Below are positions 31,491-39,963 of a stretch of 64,000 nucleotides of DNA, piece after piece; within the stretch, counting starts at the first letter, position 1; every line of letters begins with the position of its first letter. This DNA comes from 13-2-20CM-68-14 sp051955535. Lineage in GTDB: Bacteria > Actinomycetota > Thermoleophilia > Gaiellales > Gaiellaceae. Location: positions 1 through 64,000 of the forward strand of contig JBQCGP010000075.1 of assembly GCA_051955535.1 (NCBI GenBank), written 5' to 3'. Below the pieces are notes generated by a model, which was not told the origin of the DNA, did not search any database, and saw only the letters and a program-made list of their open reading frames with translations. The position numbers were made by a program, and so were the translations under genes.

Positions 31491-32300
31491 ATGCGCTACG
31501 GCCTTTCCGTCGCAAACACGCCTCCGTTCGACGAACCGCGCAACGTCGTTCGGCTCGCTGAAGCCGCCGAGAACGCCGGCTGGCAAGCGCTCCTCCTCTG
31601 GGATCACCTCGCTTGGGCGGCCGGCACGCCCGCCAGCGATCCGTGGGTCGCACTCGCCGCCAGCGCACAGGCGACCGAGCGGCTGCTGCTCGGCACCGGG
31701 GTCACTCCACTTCCTCGCCGCCGGCCGCAGATCGTCGCCCACACGCTCGCGACCCTCGATCGCTTGAGCGGCGGCCGTGTCGTCTTCGCTGCCGGACTCG
31801 GTGGCGACCCGCGCGAGTTCGCGGCCTTCGGCGAGGACACGAGCCCGCGCCGACGTGCCGCGCTGCTCGACGAAGCGCTCGACCTACTCGCCGAATTGTT
31901 AGCCGGCCGGCCGGTCGACCACCGCGGCCCGCTCTACACAGCAACCGCCGTCACTCTCGAACCGCCGCCGGCGCACCAGATCCCGATCTGGATCGGCGGC
32001 TCAAGCCACGGCGCCCTCGGCCGCGCGGCCCGCTGGGACGGCTGGCTCGCCGACGCTGTCAGCGGCGAGCAGATCTCCAAGACACCGCAAGAGATCGCCA
32101 GCGCCCTGCAAACGATCCGCTCGCACCGCACGACGCCGCAACCGTTCGACGCCGCCATCATCGGCTACTCCGACCAAGCCGACCCGCCAGCGTACTCAGA
32201 CGCAGGCGCGACGTGGTGGCTCGAAGCGATCTACGGCCGGCGCGGCAGCCTCGCCGAACTGCTCGACCGCGTCGACGACGGTCCGCCACCAGCGAGCTGA
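31491..32300 (+). CDS. LLM-class (luciferase-like) flavin/F420-dependent oxidoreductase
   Basis: 269 residues from ATG at 31491. It starts M-R-Y-G-L-S-V-A-N-T. It has the LLM features A-E-A-A-E-N-A-G-W-Q-A-L-L-L-W-D-H-L, L-G-T-G-V-T-P-L-P-R-R-R-P, the L-D-R-L-S-G-G-R-V-V-F-A-A-G-L-G motif and P-I-W-I-G-G-S-S. In actinobacteria many such enzymes use F420. The substrate is unknown. An open frame continues upstream but has no start context. Confidence 0.85.
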   Translation: MRYGLSVANTPPFDEPRNVVRLAEAAENAGWQALLLWDHLAWAAGTPASDPWVALAASAQATERLLLGTGVTPLPRRRPQIVAHTLATLDRLSGGRVVFAAGLGGDPREFAAFGEDTSPRRRAALLDEALDLLAELLAGRPVDHRGPLYTATAVTLEPPPAHQIPIWIGGSSHGALGRAARWDGWLADAVSGEQISKTPQEIASALQTIRSHRTTPQPFDAAIIGYSDQADPPAYSDAGATWWLEAIYGRRGSLAELLDRVDDGPPPAS

Positions 32301-32454
32301 CCCGGCTCAATCCCCGCATCGGGACGAGAATCGCGACCAAGACGGTCGCCGTCGGCCTGCTTTGACGGCGACCGCGAAGCGCTGCTCTCGGGCTTTAGTC
32401 TCTGCCGTCGCAAGTCGTACCCCGTTGCCAACGAGCACGAGTGCGGCCGACCGG

Positions 32455-35400
32455 CTAGTCGAGCACGGGAATCCTCGCGGCGTGCGAGGTCATTCCCAGC
32501 TCGCCGTAGTCGTCGAGCGCCTGCTCGAGGAGCTCGCCCGCCCGCTCCTGATCGCCCACGCGGCCGCGAGCGAGGAGCATCCGCGCGTAGTCCTCCCGGG
32601 TGTAGGCGAGCCAGGGTCGCGCGCCGATTCGCTCGTTCATGGCCAGTGCTTCCTCGAAATACCGTTCAGCGTCCTGCCACCGGGAAAGCGTCGAGGCGAG
32701 GAGCCCGAGGTAGCGCGCCGATGAGCCGATGCTGATCTCGGGATATGCGACGGCGACCTGGGATGCATACGGGGCGAGCTGGTCGTGCAGGATCTGTGCG
32801 CGGGCCGTATCTCCTTGGGAGTGCGCCACTTCGGCGAGCAGGCCGACGCTCACGAGCCACTCCTCGTCGAACGGGATCTGCGCGAAGTCGTCCTTCGCGA
32901 GGGTCGAGAAGATCCTCGCCGCGTCCGCCTCGCGCCCGAGCTCGTCGTGGAGCCGTGCCAGGACGCAATCGACGATCGGGTAGGTCCTGAACGTGAAGGC
33001 CTCGAGCGCGGTCTCCTGCGTGTCTACAAGCTCGTCCAGACGCCCTTGGCCGCGCCGGAGGATGTAGAGCTGAAGGCGTCGCGTCATCTCGGCGTTCCAG
33101 CGCGGTGCCGCGTCTGCGTGCTTCGCCGTCTCGTCGAGCAGGCGCTCCGCGTCGGCGAAGCGGCCCTCGAGCAGCGCGAGCAAGCTCTCGTAGACGCCGA
33201 AGAGCCAGAGCTGGGTCGGTTGGCGGAGCTCTGCGGCGATCCGCCTCATCTCCGGCAGGTTCGCCCGAGCCTGCGCGCCGTCCCCCAAGCCGAGCCAGCT
33301 CAGAAAGAGCTGCTCGTGGGCTTCGAACGCGCGCTCCTTGTCGCCAGCCGCGAGCGCGACGGCGAGCCATTCCTCCGATGCCGGCAGGAGGCCCGGGAGG
33401 AGATCGGGCGCCAAGTGCGCCTGGGTGTAACCGGCCAGGGCGTGGGCAAGGAGTTTCGGGTCGCCGAGCCGGCGCGCGATCTCGACTGCCTCCTCGCTTC
33501 GGGCGCGCCCGAGCTCTGGTGGGAAGGACGAGTCGCGGAGAGGCCCGCCTGCGAGGCGCGCCAGCAGCTCGACCCGAAGTGCGGGAGCCTCGTCACCCAG
33601 CGCCTGGAGCGCCCGTTCGATGAGGAACTTGAGCTGATCGTCGTCCCTGGAGACGGCCCAGATGATCCTCCCGCCGTACCCGACCGCGGCCCGTCCGAGG
33701 TGCTCGCTGAGCCCGTGCGCGTCGGCGATCTCCGCGGCTTCGCTGAATGCGCGTTTCGAGGCGGCCGCGTCCCCCGCGCGTGCACGTGCATCGCCGAGCG
33801 CCAGCAGCACGTCGCAGCGCCGAACGCCGTCGTCGGCGAGCGTGAGCGCCATCGCGTAGAGGCGGGCAGCCTCCTCAAACGCGAGCTGTGCCACCGACCA
33901 CTGCGCCGCGCGTATCGCATAGATGAACGCCTTCTCCGTGTCACCGCTCGGCAAGGCGGCGCAGAAGTGGTGCGCGAGCTCGGCCAGGTGGGGCTCGAGA
34001 TCCGCGGCATAGAGCTCCTCGAGGGTCTCCCCGATCCGGTGGTGCAGCCGTGCGCGGCGAGCTGCCGTGAGCGAGTCGTACGCCGCGTCCCTGATCAGGG
34101 CGTGCTCGAATCGCATACGGCCCGGGACACCGGGAAGCGTCGAGACGACGCGGGCTGCCATCGCCTCGTCGAGGACGCCGAGGAGCTCGTCGCTCGGAGT
34201 GCCGCTCAGTGCGGCAACTGCCGCGAGGTCGAACTCCCGTCCCAGGACGCAGGCCAGCGTGAGCAGCTCGAAGCAATCTGACGAGAGATGCCGCAACCGG
34301 CGGTCGATCACCTCGCGGATCCCCTCCGGCACCCCGAGGCTGTCGACGGCCTCGGCATCGAGCCTGCCTTCCTGGGCGAGCAGCCGAACCATCTCGCCGA
34401 CGAAGAGGGGATTGCCCTCGGTTTCCGCGTGGATCGCATAGACGAGCGCTTTCGAAGGAACGCTGCCGCCAGCCGACTCGATGTATTCGGCGACGGCGTG
34501 CCCGGAGAGGCCCTCCAACGCGACTCGGTGCGTCACCGGCTCCCGTCTCAGATCCGCGACGGTCGCAGCGAGGGGCTCGGTGACGGTCGGGTCGACGTCG
34601 CGGTACGCCGCCACGACGAAGAGCCGGCTTTCGCCGATCTCGCGCGCGAGAAACCGCAGGAGCAGGAGGGACGGCTCGTCGGCGGCGTGCATGTCGTCGA
34701 GCGCGAGCACCAGCGGTCGCGAGCGGGCTGCGGCAATCAGGAACTCAGCGATCGCGTCGAAGAGGCGAAAGCGCGCCGACTCGGGATCGAGGACCATACG
34801 CTCCGGTAGGTCCGGGAACAGTGCGTGGAGATCGGGCACGAGCTGAGCGAGATCCGAGGCGCCGGCTCCGAGTTCTGAGCGGAGCTGTTCCGGCTCGCGT
34901 CCCCGGATGCAAGCCCGCAACACCTGCACCCACGGCCAGTACGCAGGCGCGCCGCCCGCTTCCCAGCAACGCCCGACCAGAACTTGCGCTCCGCGCTCTC
35001 GCGCACGGGACACGAGCTCCTCGGTCAGCCGACTCTTCCCAATGCCGGGCTCGCCCACAATCAGGCAGAGACTGCCTCGCCCGGCGAGGGCACCCTCCAG
35101 CCTCGCCAGCAGTTCCTCGAGCTCTCGCTCACGCCCGACGAACCTGCCTTGGCTCTCAGGATCCGATCGCGTCCGCATCGAGGCCGGCGCAAGGTCGAGC
35201 ACTGGATCCTGGCGCAGGATCGCCTGTTCGAGCTCGCGCAGCTCGCGACCGGGCTCGATGCCGAGCTCGTCGACGAGGACGCGCCGTACGTCCTGGTAGG
35301 CCTCGAGCGCTTCGGCCTGGCGTCCGGAGCGGTAGAGCGCCAGCATCAGCAGGCTGCGCATGTGCTCGCGCAGTGGGTTCTGCGCGGCGAGCGCCTCGAG

Positions 35401-35934
35401 CTCGCCCGTTAGCTCGGTGTGGCGCCCGAGTTGGAGCTCCGACTCGATCCGCCCCTCGAGGGCCGCGAGTCGCAGGTCCTCGAGACGCGCGATCTCCGGC
35501 TGGGCGAAGGGCTCGTAGGCGAGATCCGCGAGCGCGGGCCCGCGCCAGATAGAGAGTGCCTCGCCGAAGTGCCGCGAGGCCGCGCTCGCGTCTCCGTCAC
35601 GGAGGGCCGTCCGCCCGTCACCGAGCAGCGCCTCGAAGCGATCGAGGTCGAGCTGCCCTGGCCCCGGAGAGAGGCGGTACCCGGTCGCGGTCGTCTCCAG
35701 TACCCGTTCGGGGCCGATCGCCCTGCGCAGCTGGGAAACGTAGACCTGCAGCGCCTTCGGCGCGGTCGCGGGAGGCTGCTCTCCCCATAGCGCGTCGATC
35801 AGACGCTCCCTGGAGAGTGCCTCGTTGGCGTGCAGCAGCAGGAGGGCCAGCAGCGCACGAGCCTTGGGGCCTCCGAGCGGAAGCGGCCCGTCCTCGCCGA
35901 CGGCCTCGACCGGTCCGAGCAGCCGAAACTCCAT
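32455..35934 (-). CDS. SARP/BTAD-type transcriptional activator with AAA ATPase and TPR repeats
   Basis: 1159 residues. Residues 1-95 are an OmpR-like winged helix (M-E-F-R-L-L-G-P-V-E-A, G-P-K-A-R-A-L-L-A-L-L-L). Residues about 96-245 are the bacterial transcriptional activator domain (L-D-R-F-E-A-L-L, E-H-M-R-S-L-L-M-L-A-L-Y-R-S-G-R-Q). An AAA domain follows with Walker A G-E-P-G-I-G-K-S near 293-300 and Walker B L-V-L-A-L-D-D-M-H. The C-terminal half is helical TPR-like. This AfsR/LuxR-LAL hybrid architecture controls secondary metabolism or development. It is divergent from a small secreted protein gene, a likely target. Confidence 0.92.
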   Translation of the reverse strand: MEFRLLGPVEAVGEDGPLPLGGPKARALLALLLLHANEALSRERLIDALWGEQPPATAPKALQVYVSQLRRAIGPERVLETTATGYRLSPGPGQLDLDRFEALLGDGRTALRDGDASAASRHFGEALSIWRGPALADLAYEPFAQPEIARLEDLRLAALEGRIESELQLGRHTELTGELEALAAQNPLREHMRSLLMLALYRSGRQAEALEAYQDVRRVLVDELGIEPGRELRELEQAILRQDPVLDLAPASMRTRSDPESQGRFVGRERELEELLARLEGALAGRGSLCLIVGEPGIGKSRLTEELVSRARERGAQVLVGRCWEAGGAPAYWPWVQVLRACIRGREPEQLRSELGAGASDLAQLVPDLHALFPDLPERMVLDPESARFRLFDAIAEFLIAAARSRPLVLALDDMHAADEPSLLLLRFLAREIGESRLFVVAAYRDVDPTVTEPLAATVADLRREPVTHRVALEGLSGHAVAEYIESAGGSVPSKALVYAIHAETEGNPLFVGEMVRLLAQEGRLDAEAVDSLGVPEGIREVIDRRLRHLSSDCFELLTLACVLGREFDLAAVAALSGTPSDELLGVLDEAMAARVVSTLPGVPGRMRFEHALIRDAAYDSLTAARRARLHHRIGETLEELYAADLEPHLAELAHHFCAALPSGDTEKAFIYAIRAAQWSVAQLAFEEAARLYAMALTLADDGVRRCDVLLALGDARARAGDAAASKRAFSEAAEIADAHGLSEHLGRAAVGYGGRIIWAVSRDDDQLKFLIERALQALGDEAPALRVELLARLAGGPLRDSSFPPELGRARSEEAVEIARRLGDPKLLAHALAGYTQAHLAPDLLPGLLPASEEWLAVALAAGDKERAFEAHEQLFLSWLGLGDGAQARANLPEMRRIAAELRQPTQLWLFGVYESLLALLEGRFADAERLLDETAKHADAAPRWNAEMTRRLQLYILRRGQGRLDELVDTQETALEAFTFRTYPIVDCVLARLHDELGREADAARIFSTLAKDDFAQIPFDEEWLVSVGLLAEVAHSQGDTARAQILHDQLAPYASQVAVAYPEISIGSSARYLGLLASTLSRWQDAERYFEEALAMNERIGARPWLAYTREDYARMLLARGRVGDQERAGELLEQALDDYGELGMTSHAARIPVLD

Positions 35935-36068
35935 TCCGCGCTTCCCTCCCGTGCGCCGCTGCTAGCACCTTAACTCGGTCCTTACCGGCCGCCTACCGGC
36001 GCCTTTGGCGCTCCGCGCGACCCTCCTCTCACGACGACCGCACGGGGCGGTCGACGAAAGGAGGAACC

Positions 36069-36440
36069 GTGAAGCTCTCGTTCACCATCGTGAGAAGGGT
36101 GGCGGTGACGTTCGCCGTCGCGGCGACGCTAGGTGTCCTGGGCGCAGGACCGGCCGCGGCCGACCCGCAGAGCCACCTCGTCGTGCACCAGCCCGAGATC
36201 CTCGCCGGGATCGTGCCTCAGCCGGAAGGGCGGCCGGCCCCGAGGCCGGAGATCCTCGGTGGAATCACCTCGTCCCGCAGCGTGCAGGTCGACGCAGCGG
36301 TGCGGCCGAGCACTCCGGCCACGAGCGGCGGCTTCGACTGGGCCGATGCCGGCATCGGCGCCGCGGTCGCGCTCGCGGGTGCGGCGCTCGCCTCGGGCGG
36401 CGCACTTGCTCTGCGCAAGCGCGTCTCGCTCGCGCACTGA
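36069..36440 (+). CDS. Small secreted surface protein with C-terminal membrane anchor
   Basis: 123 residues from GTG at 36069, with AAAGGAGGA 4 bp upstream. The signal peptide (about 1-32) ends G-P-A-A-A-D-P. A Pro-rich middle has two similar P-E-I-L-x-G-I motifs (V-H-Q-P-E-I-L-A-G-I-V and R-P-E-I-L-G-G-I-T). A C-terminal hydrophobic helix (about 95-116) and K-R-V act as an anchor. Related small actinobacterial proteins are often found in several copies. The function is unknown. It is divergent from the BTAD regulator. Confidence 0.75.
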   Translation: MKLSFTIVRRVAVTFAVAATLGVLGAGPAAADPQSHLVVHQPEILAGIVPQPEGRPAPRPEILGGITSSRSVQVDAAVRPSTPATSGGFDWADAGIGAAVALAGAALASGGALALRKRVSLAH

Positions 36441-36875
36441 GCTGTTCCTCCAGGTGGGCGGGTTCGGACGTCGGAGCCCGCTCACCGCCTGGCGGCGGCT
36501 CGTGCTAGGGCCGAGCGGTGTACGCGACAGGGCGCTTTCGTCGCGCATGAGTCCGGCATCGCCCGCCGACTCGAGTCACGCAGCTAAGCGACGGGCACCC
36601 GTCGCATCTTTTCGTCAGTGGGCGACGCACGACCGCTTCTTGCCTCGTTCGACAACGCTCGAGAGTACGAATGAGAGTGGCGCCCACACACACGTATGGG
36701 TCTGTTGCGAGTGGGCGGCCGGAGAGGCTAACGCCGGTGAGCCTCCCGCGTCAACCGAAAGCTTAGAGGGCTCGACGAGCATTCCTTCGACCGATGTTGA
36801 ACTGGCGTTGACCGTGCCTGGCCGGGCACCAACAGCGCGGCTTCGCGCGACGCCAGTTTGCCGGAGAGGTGGGGA
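36441..36875. other. Intergenic region, no gene recognised
   Basis: About 435 bp between the small surface protein gene and the tRNA-Lys fragment. The composition is slightly lower in GC than the flanks. No family or RNA was recognised. Confidence 0.4.
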
Positions 36876-36919
36876 TGGGCGGACAGGGATCGAACCTGCG
36901 ACCTTGGGATTAAAAGTCC
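36876..36919 (-). repeat. tRNA-Lys(UUU) 3'-half fragment, possible attachment-site remnant
   Basis: On the minus strand it reads from the anticodon arm (GGACTTTTAATCC) through T-arm GCAGGTTCGATCCCTG to TCCGCCCA. It is identical to the intact tRNA-Lys at 23227 over 36 nt and then differs in the acceptor strand. It is on the opposite strand from that tRNA, so the two are not a simple direct-repeat pair. It marks the left side of the exopolysaccharide locus. Confidence 0.65.
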
Positions 36920-37079
36920 GGACGGAACCCCGGCGTCCAGTTGCAGCGAGGCGAAAAGAGCTGCAACAAAAGGCGTGTAGCGGCTGAAACGAGCCGCATC
37001 ACTATGTACTTCGCGGAAGCCGGGTGTTCAGCTTCGGATCGGCCGGCCTCAAACGAGGCTTTGGTTACTAACCGCTGAT

Positions 37080-37108
37080 TTGGACAATTGCCAAAATGTC
37101 CGTATAGT
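37080..37108 (+). promoter_or_regulatory. Sigma-70-type promoter of the exopolysaccharide locus
   Basis: TTGGAC (37080-37085), a 17-bp spacer and TATAGT (37103-37108). The surrounding DNA is AT-rich for this genome and leads into the priming glycosyltransferase gene about 160 bp downstream. GGACA...TGTCC within the spacer forms a small inverted repeat that a regulator could bind. Confidence 0.55.
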
Positions 37109-37271
37109 CTTGAACAGGCAATCTTGAGGCTTTTGCGGTTCCTCAAGGGGAGAGGGTGTCAAAAATTCAATCTGCGGCGACCCGCAAATTTGGGGGGGTC
37201 AGTCCAAGCACCCGGTCAATCCGGCCGGTGCGAATGGCTGTTTTGTGTACGACTCGCCAGGCCGGGTCTGC

Positions 37272-38924
37272 ATGAGCGCGCTCGACGACGCCACCGGCAT
37301 GGAGTCTGCAGTCACCGATGCCAGCGCTCGGCAGACCAATGGCGCTGTTCCGCCGTCCGAGGCGACTCCGACCGGCCGACGGTCGAACACGACGGAACGG
37401 CTCGCGCTTTCCCAGGCCGCGACGCTCTACGACGAGATGGTGAGTCTGGTCGACGAACGCACGCTCGAGATTCTCGAACGGCGGAGGATTACGGCGAAGG
37501 TCCAGCGGCGCGGCTGGCTCATCCGCCGAATGCTCCTACTCGCCGACATCGTTGGCCTATTGCTCTCCTTCCTACTCGCGGAGCTGGTTTTCGGCCTCGG
37601 TTCCGCCGGCAAGCAGGGCTTCGACTTCGGCGCCGAAACCGCTGTGTTTTTGGCGACACTTCCGGCTTGGGTCCTGGCCGCTCGACTCTATGGGTTGTAC
37701 AACCGCGACGAGGAACGCACGGACCACTCGACTGTCGACGAGGTCGTGGCCGTCTTCCACCTCGCGACGGTCGTCAGCTGGCTGTTCTTCACGGTTGCGT
37801 GGGTGACCGACCTTGCCAATCCGGCTATCCCGAAGCTGCTCACCTTCTGGGCCGCCTCTATCGTCCTCGTTTCGGTGGGTCGTGCCGCTGCCAGGTGGTT
37901 CTCCAGAAAGCAGATCACATACCAGCAGAACGCCGTCATCGTAGGCGCAGGCGAGGTCGGACAGCTCGTCGCACACAAGTTCCTTCAGCATCCCGAATAC
38001 GGCGTCAACCTAGTGGGATTCGTCGACGCCAAGCCAAAAGAGCGGCGCGACGACGTCGGACACTTGACACTGCTCGGCTCGCCGGAGCGCCTCCCGGCAA
38101 TCGTCCGCCTTTTCGACGTCGAGCGGGTAATCGTCGCGTTCTCGAACGAGCCGTATCCGGACACGCTTGACCTGGTCCGGTCGATGAAAGATCTCGACGT
38201 CCAGGTCGACATCGTTCCGCGGCTCTTCGACATCGTCGGCCCGCGCGTAAGCATCCATACGGTCGAGGGTCTCCCACTCCTCGGTCTCCCGCCTGCGCAC
38301 TTGCCGCGAAGCTCGCGATGGTTGAAACGGATGATCGATTTCGCCGTCGCGCTCGTCAGCCTGATCGTCTTTGCACCAGCCTTCGCGGTGATCGCCGTGC
38401 TCATCAAGCTCGACTCTCCGGGTCCCGTCTTCTTCCGGCAAGTGCGGAGGGGGACGGACGAGTCGACCTTCAGGATCTACAAGTTCCGCACGATGAGCGT
38501 CGACGCCGATGCTCGGAAGTCGGAATACACCCATCTCAACAAGCACGCGGCCAACGGCGGGGATCCGCGGATGTTCAAGATCCCCGACGATCCGCGAATC
38601 ACGCGCTTCGGCCGCTTTCTTCGGCGCCACTCGCTCGACGAGCTGCCACAGCTGATCAACGTCGCCAAAGGCGAGATGTCGCTTGTGGGACCCCGTCCGC
38701 TCATCCTCGAAGAGGATCAGTTCATCCACGAATGGGCCCGACGCCGTCTCAAGCTGAAACCTGGAATCACTGGGCCATGGCAGGTACTCGGCCGGAGCGA
38801 GATCCCGTTCGAGGAGATGGTGAAGCTCGACTACCTCTACGTGACGAACTGGACGGGCCTGAACGACTTCAAGCTGATGCTCCAAACGCTGCCGGCACTA
38901 GCCCGAAGCCGGGGCGCCTACTAA
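37272..38924 (+). CDS. Polyprenyl-phosphate sugar phosphotransferase (priming enzyme of exopolysaccharide synthesis)
   Basis: About 550 residues. The N-terminal half has four to five TM helices followed by a Rossmann-like part (A-V-I-V-G-A-G-E-V-G-Q-L-V-A). The C-terminal bacterial sugar transferase domain has S-P-G-P-V-F-F-R-Q-V-R-R-G, F-R-I-Y-K-F-R-T-M, D-E-L-P-Q-L-I-N-V, M-S-L-V-G-P-R-P and K-P-G-I-T-G-P-W-Q-V. It transfers a sugar-1-phosphate to undecaprenyl phosphate (WbaP/CpsD-like). ATG at 37272 or GTG at 37245 could start it; neither has a strong Shine-Dalgarno. It is the first gene of the locus after the promoter. Confidence 0.92.
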   Translation: MSALDDATGMESAVTDASARQTNGAVPPSEATPTGRRSNTTERLALSQAATLYDEMVSLVDERTLEILERRRITAKVQRRGWLIRRMLLLADIVGLLLSFLLAELVFGLGSAGKQGFDFGAETAVFLATLPAWVLAARLYGLYNRDEERTDHSTVDEVVAVFHLATVVSWLFFTVAWVTDLANPAIPKLLTFWAASIVLVSVGRAAARWFSRKQITYQQNAVIVGAGEVGQLVAHKFLQHPEYGVNLVGFVDAKPKERRDDVGHLTLLGSPERLPAIVRLFDVERVIVAFSNEPYPDTLDLVRSMKDLDVQVDIVPRLFDIVGPRVSIHTVEGLPLLGLPPAHLPRSSRWLKRMIDFAVALVSLIVFAPAFAVIAVLIKLDSPGPVFFRQVRRGTDESTFRIYKFRTMSVDADARKSEYTHLNKHAANGGDPRMFKIPDDPRITRFGRFLRRHSLDELPQLINVAKGEMSLVGPRPLILEEDQFIHEWARRRLKLKPGITGPWQVLGRSEIPFEEMVKLDYLYVTNWTGLNDFKLMLQTLPALARSRGAY

Positions 38925-38990
38925 CGCTCCCTCTTGGACCAGGCAAACCAGATCCCGTCGGTATCGCACCGGCATCCACGAGAACGCGGC

Positions 38991-39953
38991 ATGAAGATCC
39001 TCGTGATGAGCCCAATCGACAACGGCAGCCTCGAGCTTCTCAACCGAGAGCATGACGTCGCCTCGGCGGTTGGGGTCGGCGAGACCTCGCTGATCCAGCT
39101 CGCGAGAGACCGCGAGGTCTTCATCTTTCGAAGCGGGGTCGAAATCTCCGACCGGCTGATGCGGTCCGCTCCGGGCCTCCGCCTGATCGTGCGAGCCGGG
39201 TCGGGTTTCGACAACGTCGATCTCGCCAACGCGCGGCGACGGGGAATTCGGCTCATGAACATTCCCGGCCCCTCGGCCCAGTCGGTGGCCGAGCTGACGT
39301 TCGGGCTGATGCTCGACCTGGCACGGAAGATCTCCCAGGCTGATCGCCTCGTGCGGCAAGGGCGGTGGCCGAAGCATGAGCTGCTCGGGCATATTCTCTA
39401 TGGGAAAACCGTAGGGATTGTCGGCGCCGGCAACATTGGTTCTCGCGTCGGCGAGCTGGCAAGCGTCTGGGGGATGAGAGCAATCGGATGCGTCGAGTCT
39501 CCCGGGGCCGCGGTTGGGGAGGAGCTTCTCGGCAAAGGCATCGAGCTGGCTAGTCTGGGCGACGTGCTCCGCACCGGCGACTTCGTGACGATCAACCTGC
39601 CCCTCCAGGAGTCGACCGCCAACCTCATCGACGCGCGGGCGCTCTCGCTGATGAAACCCGGTTCATTCCTGATCAACGTTGCCCGCGGTGGAATCGTCGA
39701 CGAGGAGGCGCTCTACAAGGAACTCACGGCGCCCGGTCGGATTGCGGGAGCCGCCCTGGACGTCCACGCCCACGAGGGGGAGGGTGAGATCTCTCCGTTC
39801 GCTGAGCTCCCGAACGTGGTCTTGACCCCGCACATCGGATCGATGACGACAGAATGCCAGGAGGCCATCGGCGAACGCTTGATGCAAATCATTGGCGCGT
39901 TCGCGCGCGGCAAGCTCGACGCCGAGGCGCGAAACGGTGAGCTGCTCCTATGA
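38991..39953 (+). CDS. D-2-hydroxyacid dehydrogenase (SerA-like)
   Basis: 320 residues from ATG at 38991. NAD-binding G-I-V-G-A-G-N-I-G-S-R-V-G, catalytic Arg in N-V-A-R-G-G-I-V-D, Glu nearby and His in L-T-P-H-I-G-S-M-T are all present. R-A-G-S-G-F-D-N-V-D is the substrate-binding loop. There are no ACT or regulatory domains, so it is shorter than biosynthetic SerA. It precedes a PEP-mutase family gene by 10 bp. The pairing suggests reduction of a 2-oxo acid such as phosphonopyruvate; 3-phosphoglycerate or another oxo acid remains possible. Confidence 0.88.
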   Translation: MKILVMSPIDNGSLELLNREHDVASAVGVGETSLIQLARDREVFIFRSGVEISDRLMRSAPGLRLIVRAGSGFDNVDLANARRRGIRLMNIPGPSAQSVAELTFGLMLDLARKISQADRLVRQGRWPKHELLGHILYGKTVGIVGAGNIGSRVGELASVWGMRAIGCVESPGAAVGEELLGKGIELASLGDVLRTGDFVTINLPLQESTANLIDARALSLMKPGSFLINVARGGIVDEEALYKELTAPGRIAGAALDVHAHEGEGEISPFAELPNVVLTPHIGSMTTECQEAIGERLMQIIGAFARGKLDAEARNGELLL

Positions 39954-39963
39954 GGGGGTCGAC

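Noticed and set aside
23227..36919. tRNA-Lys and its fragment as direct attL/attR of one 13-kb element
   Set aside because: They lie on opposite strands and the acceptor ends differ, so simple excision between them is not possible; genes between look like ordinary chromosomal stress genes.
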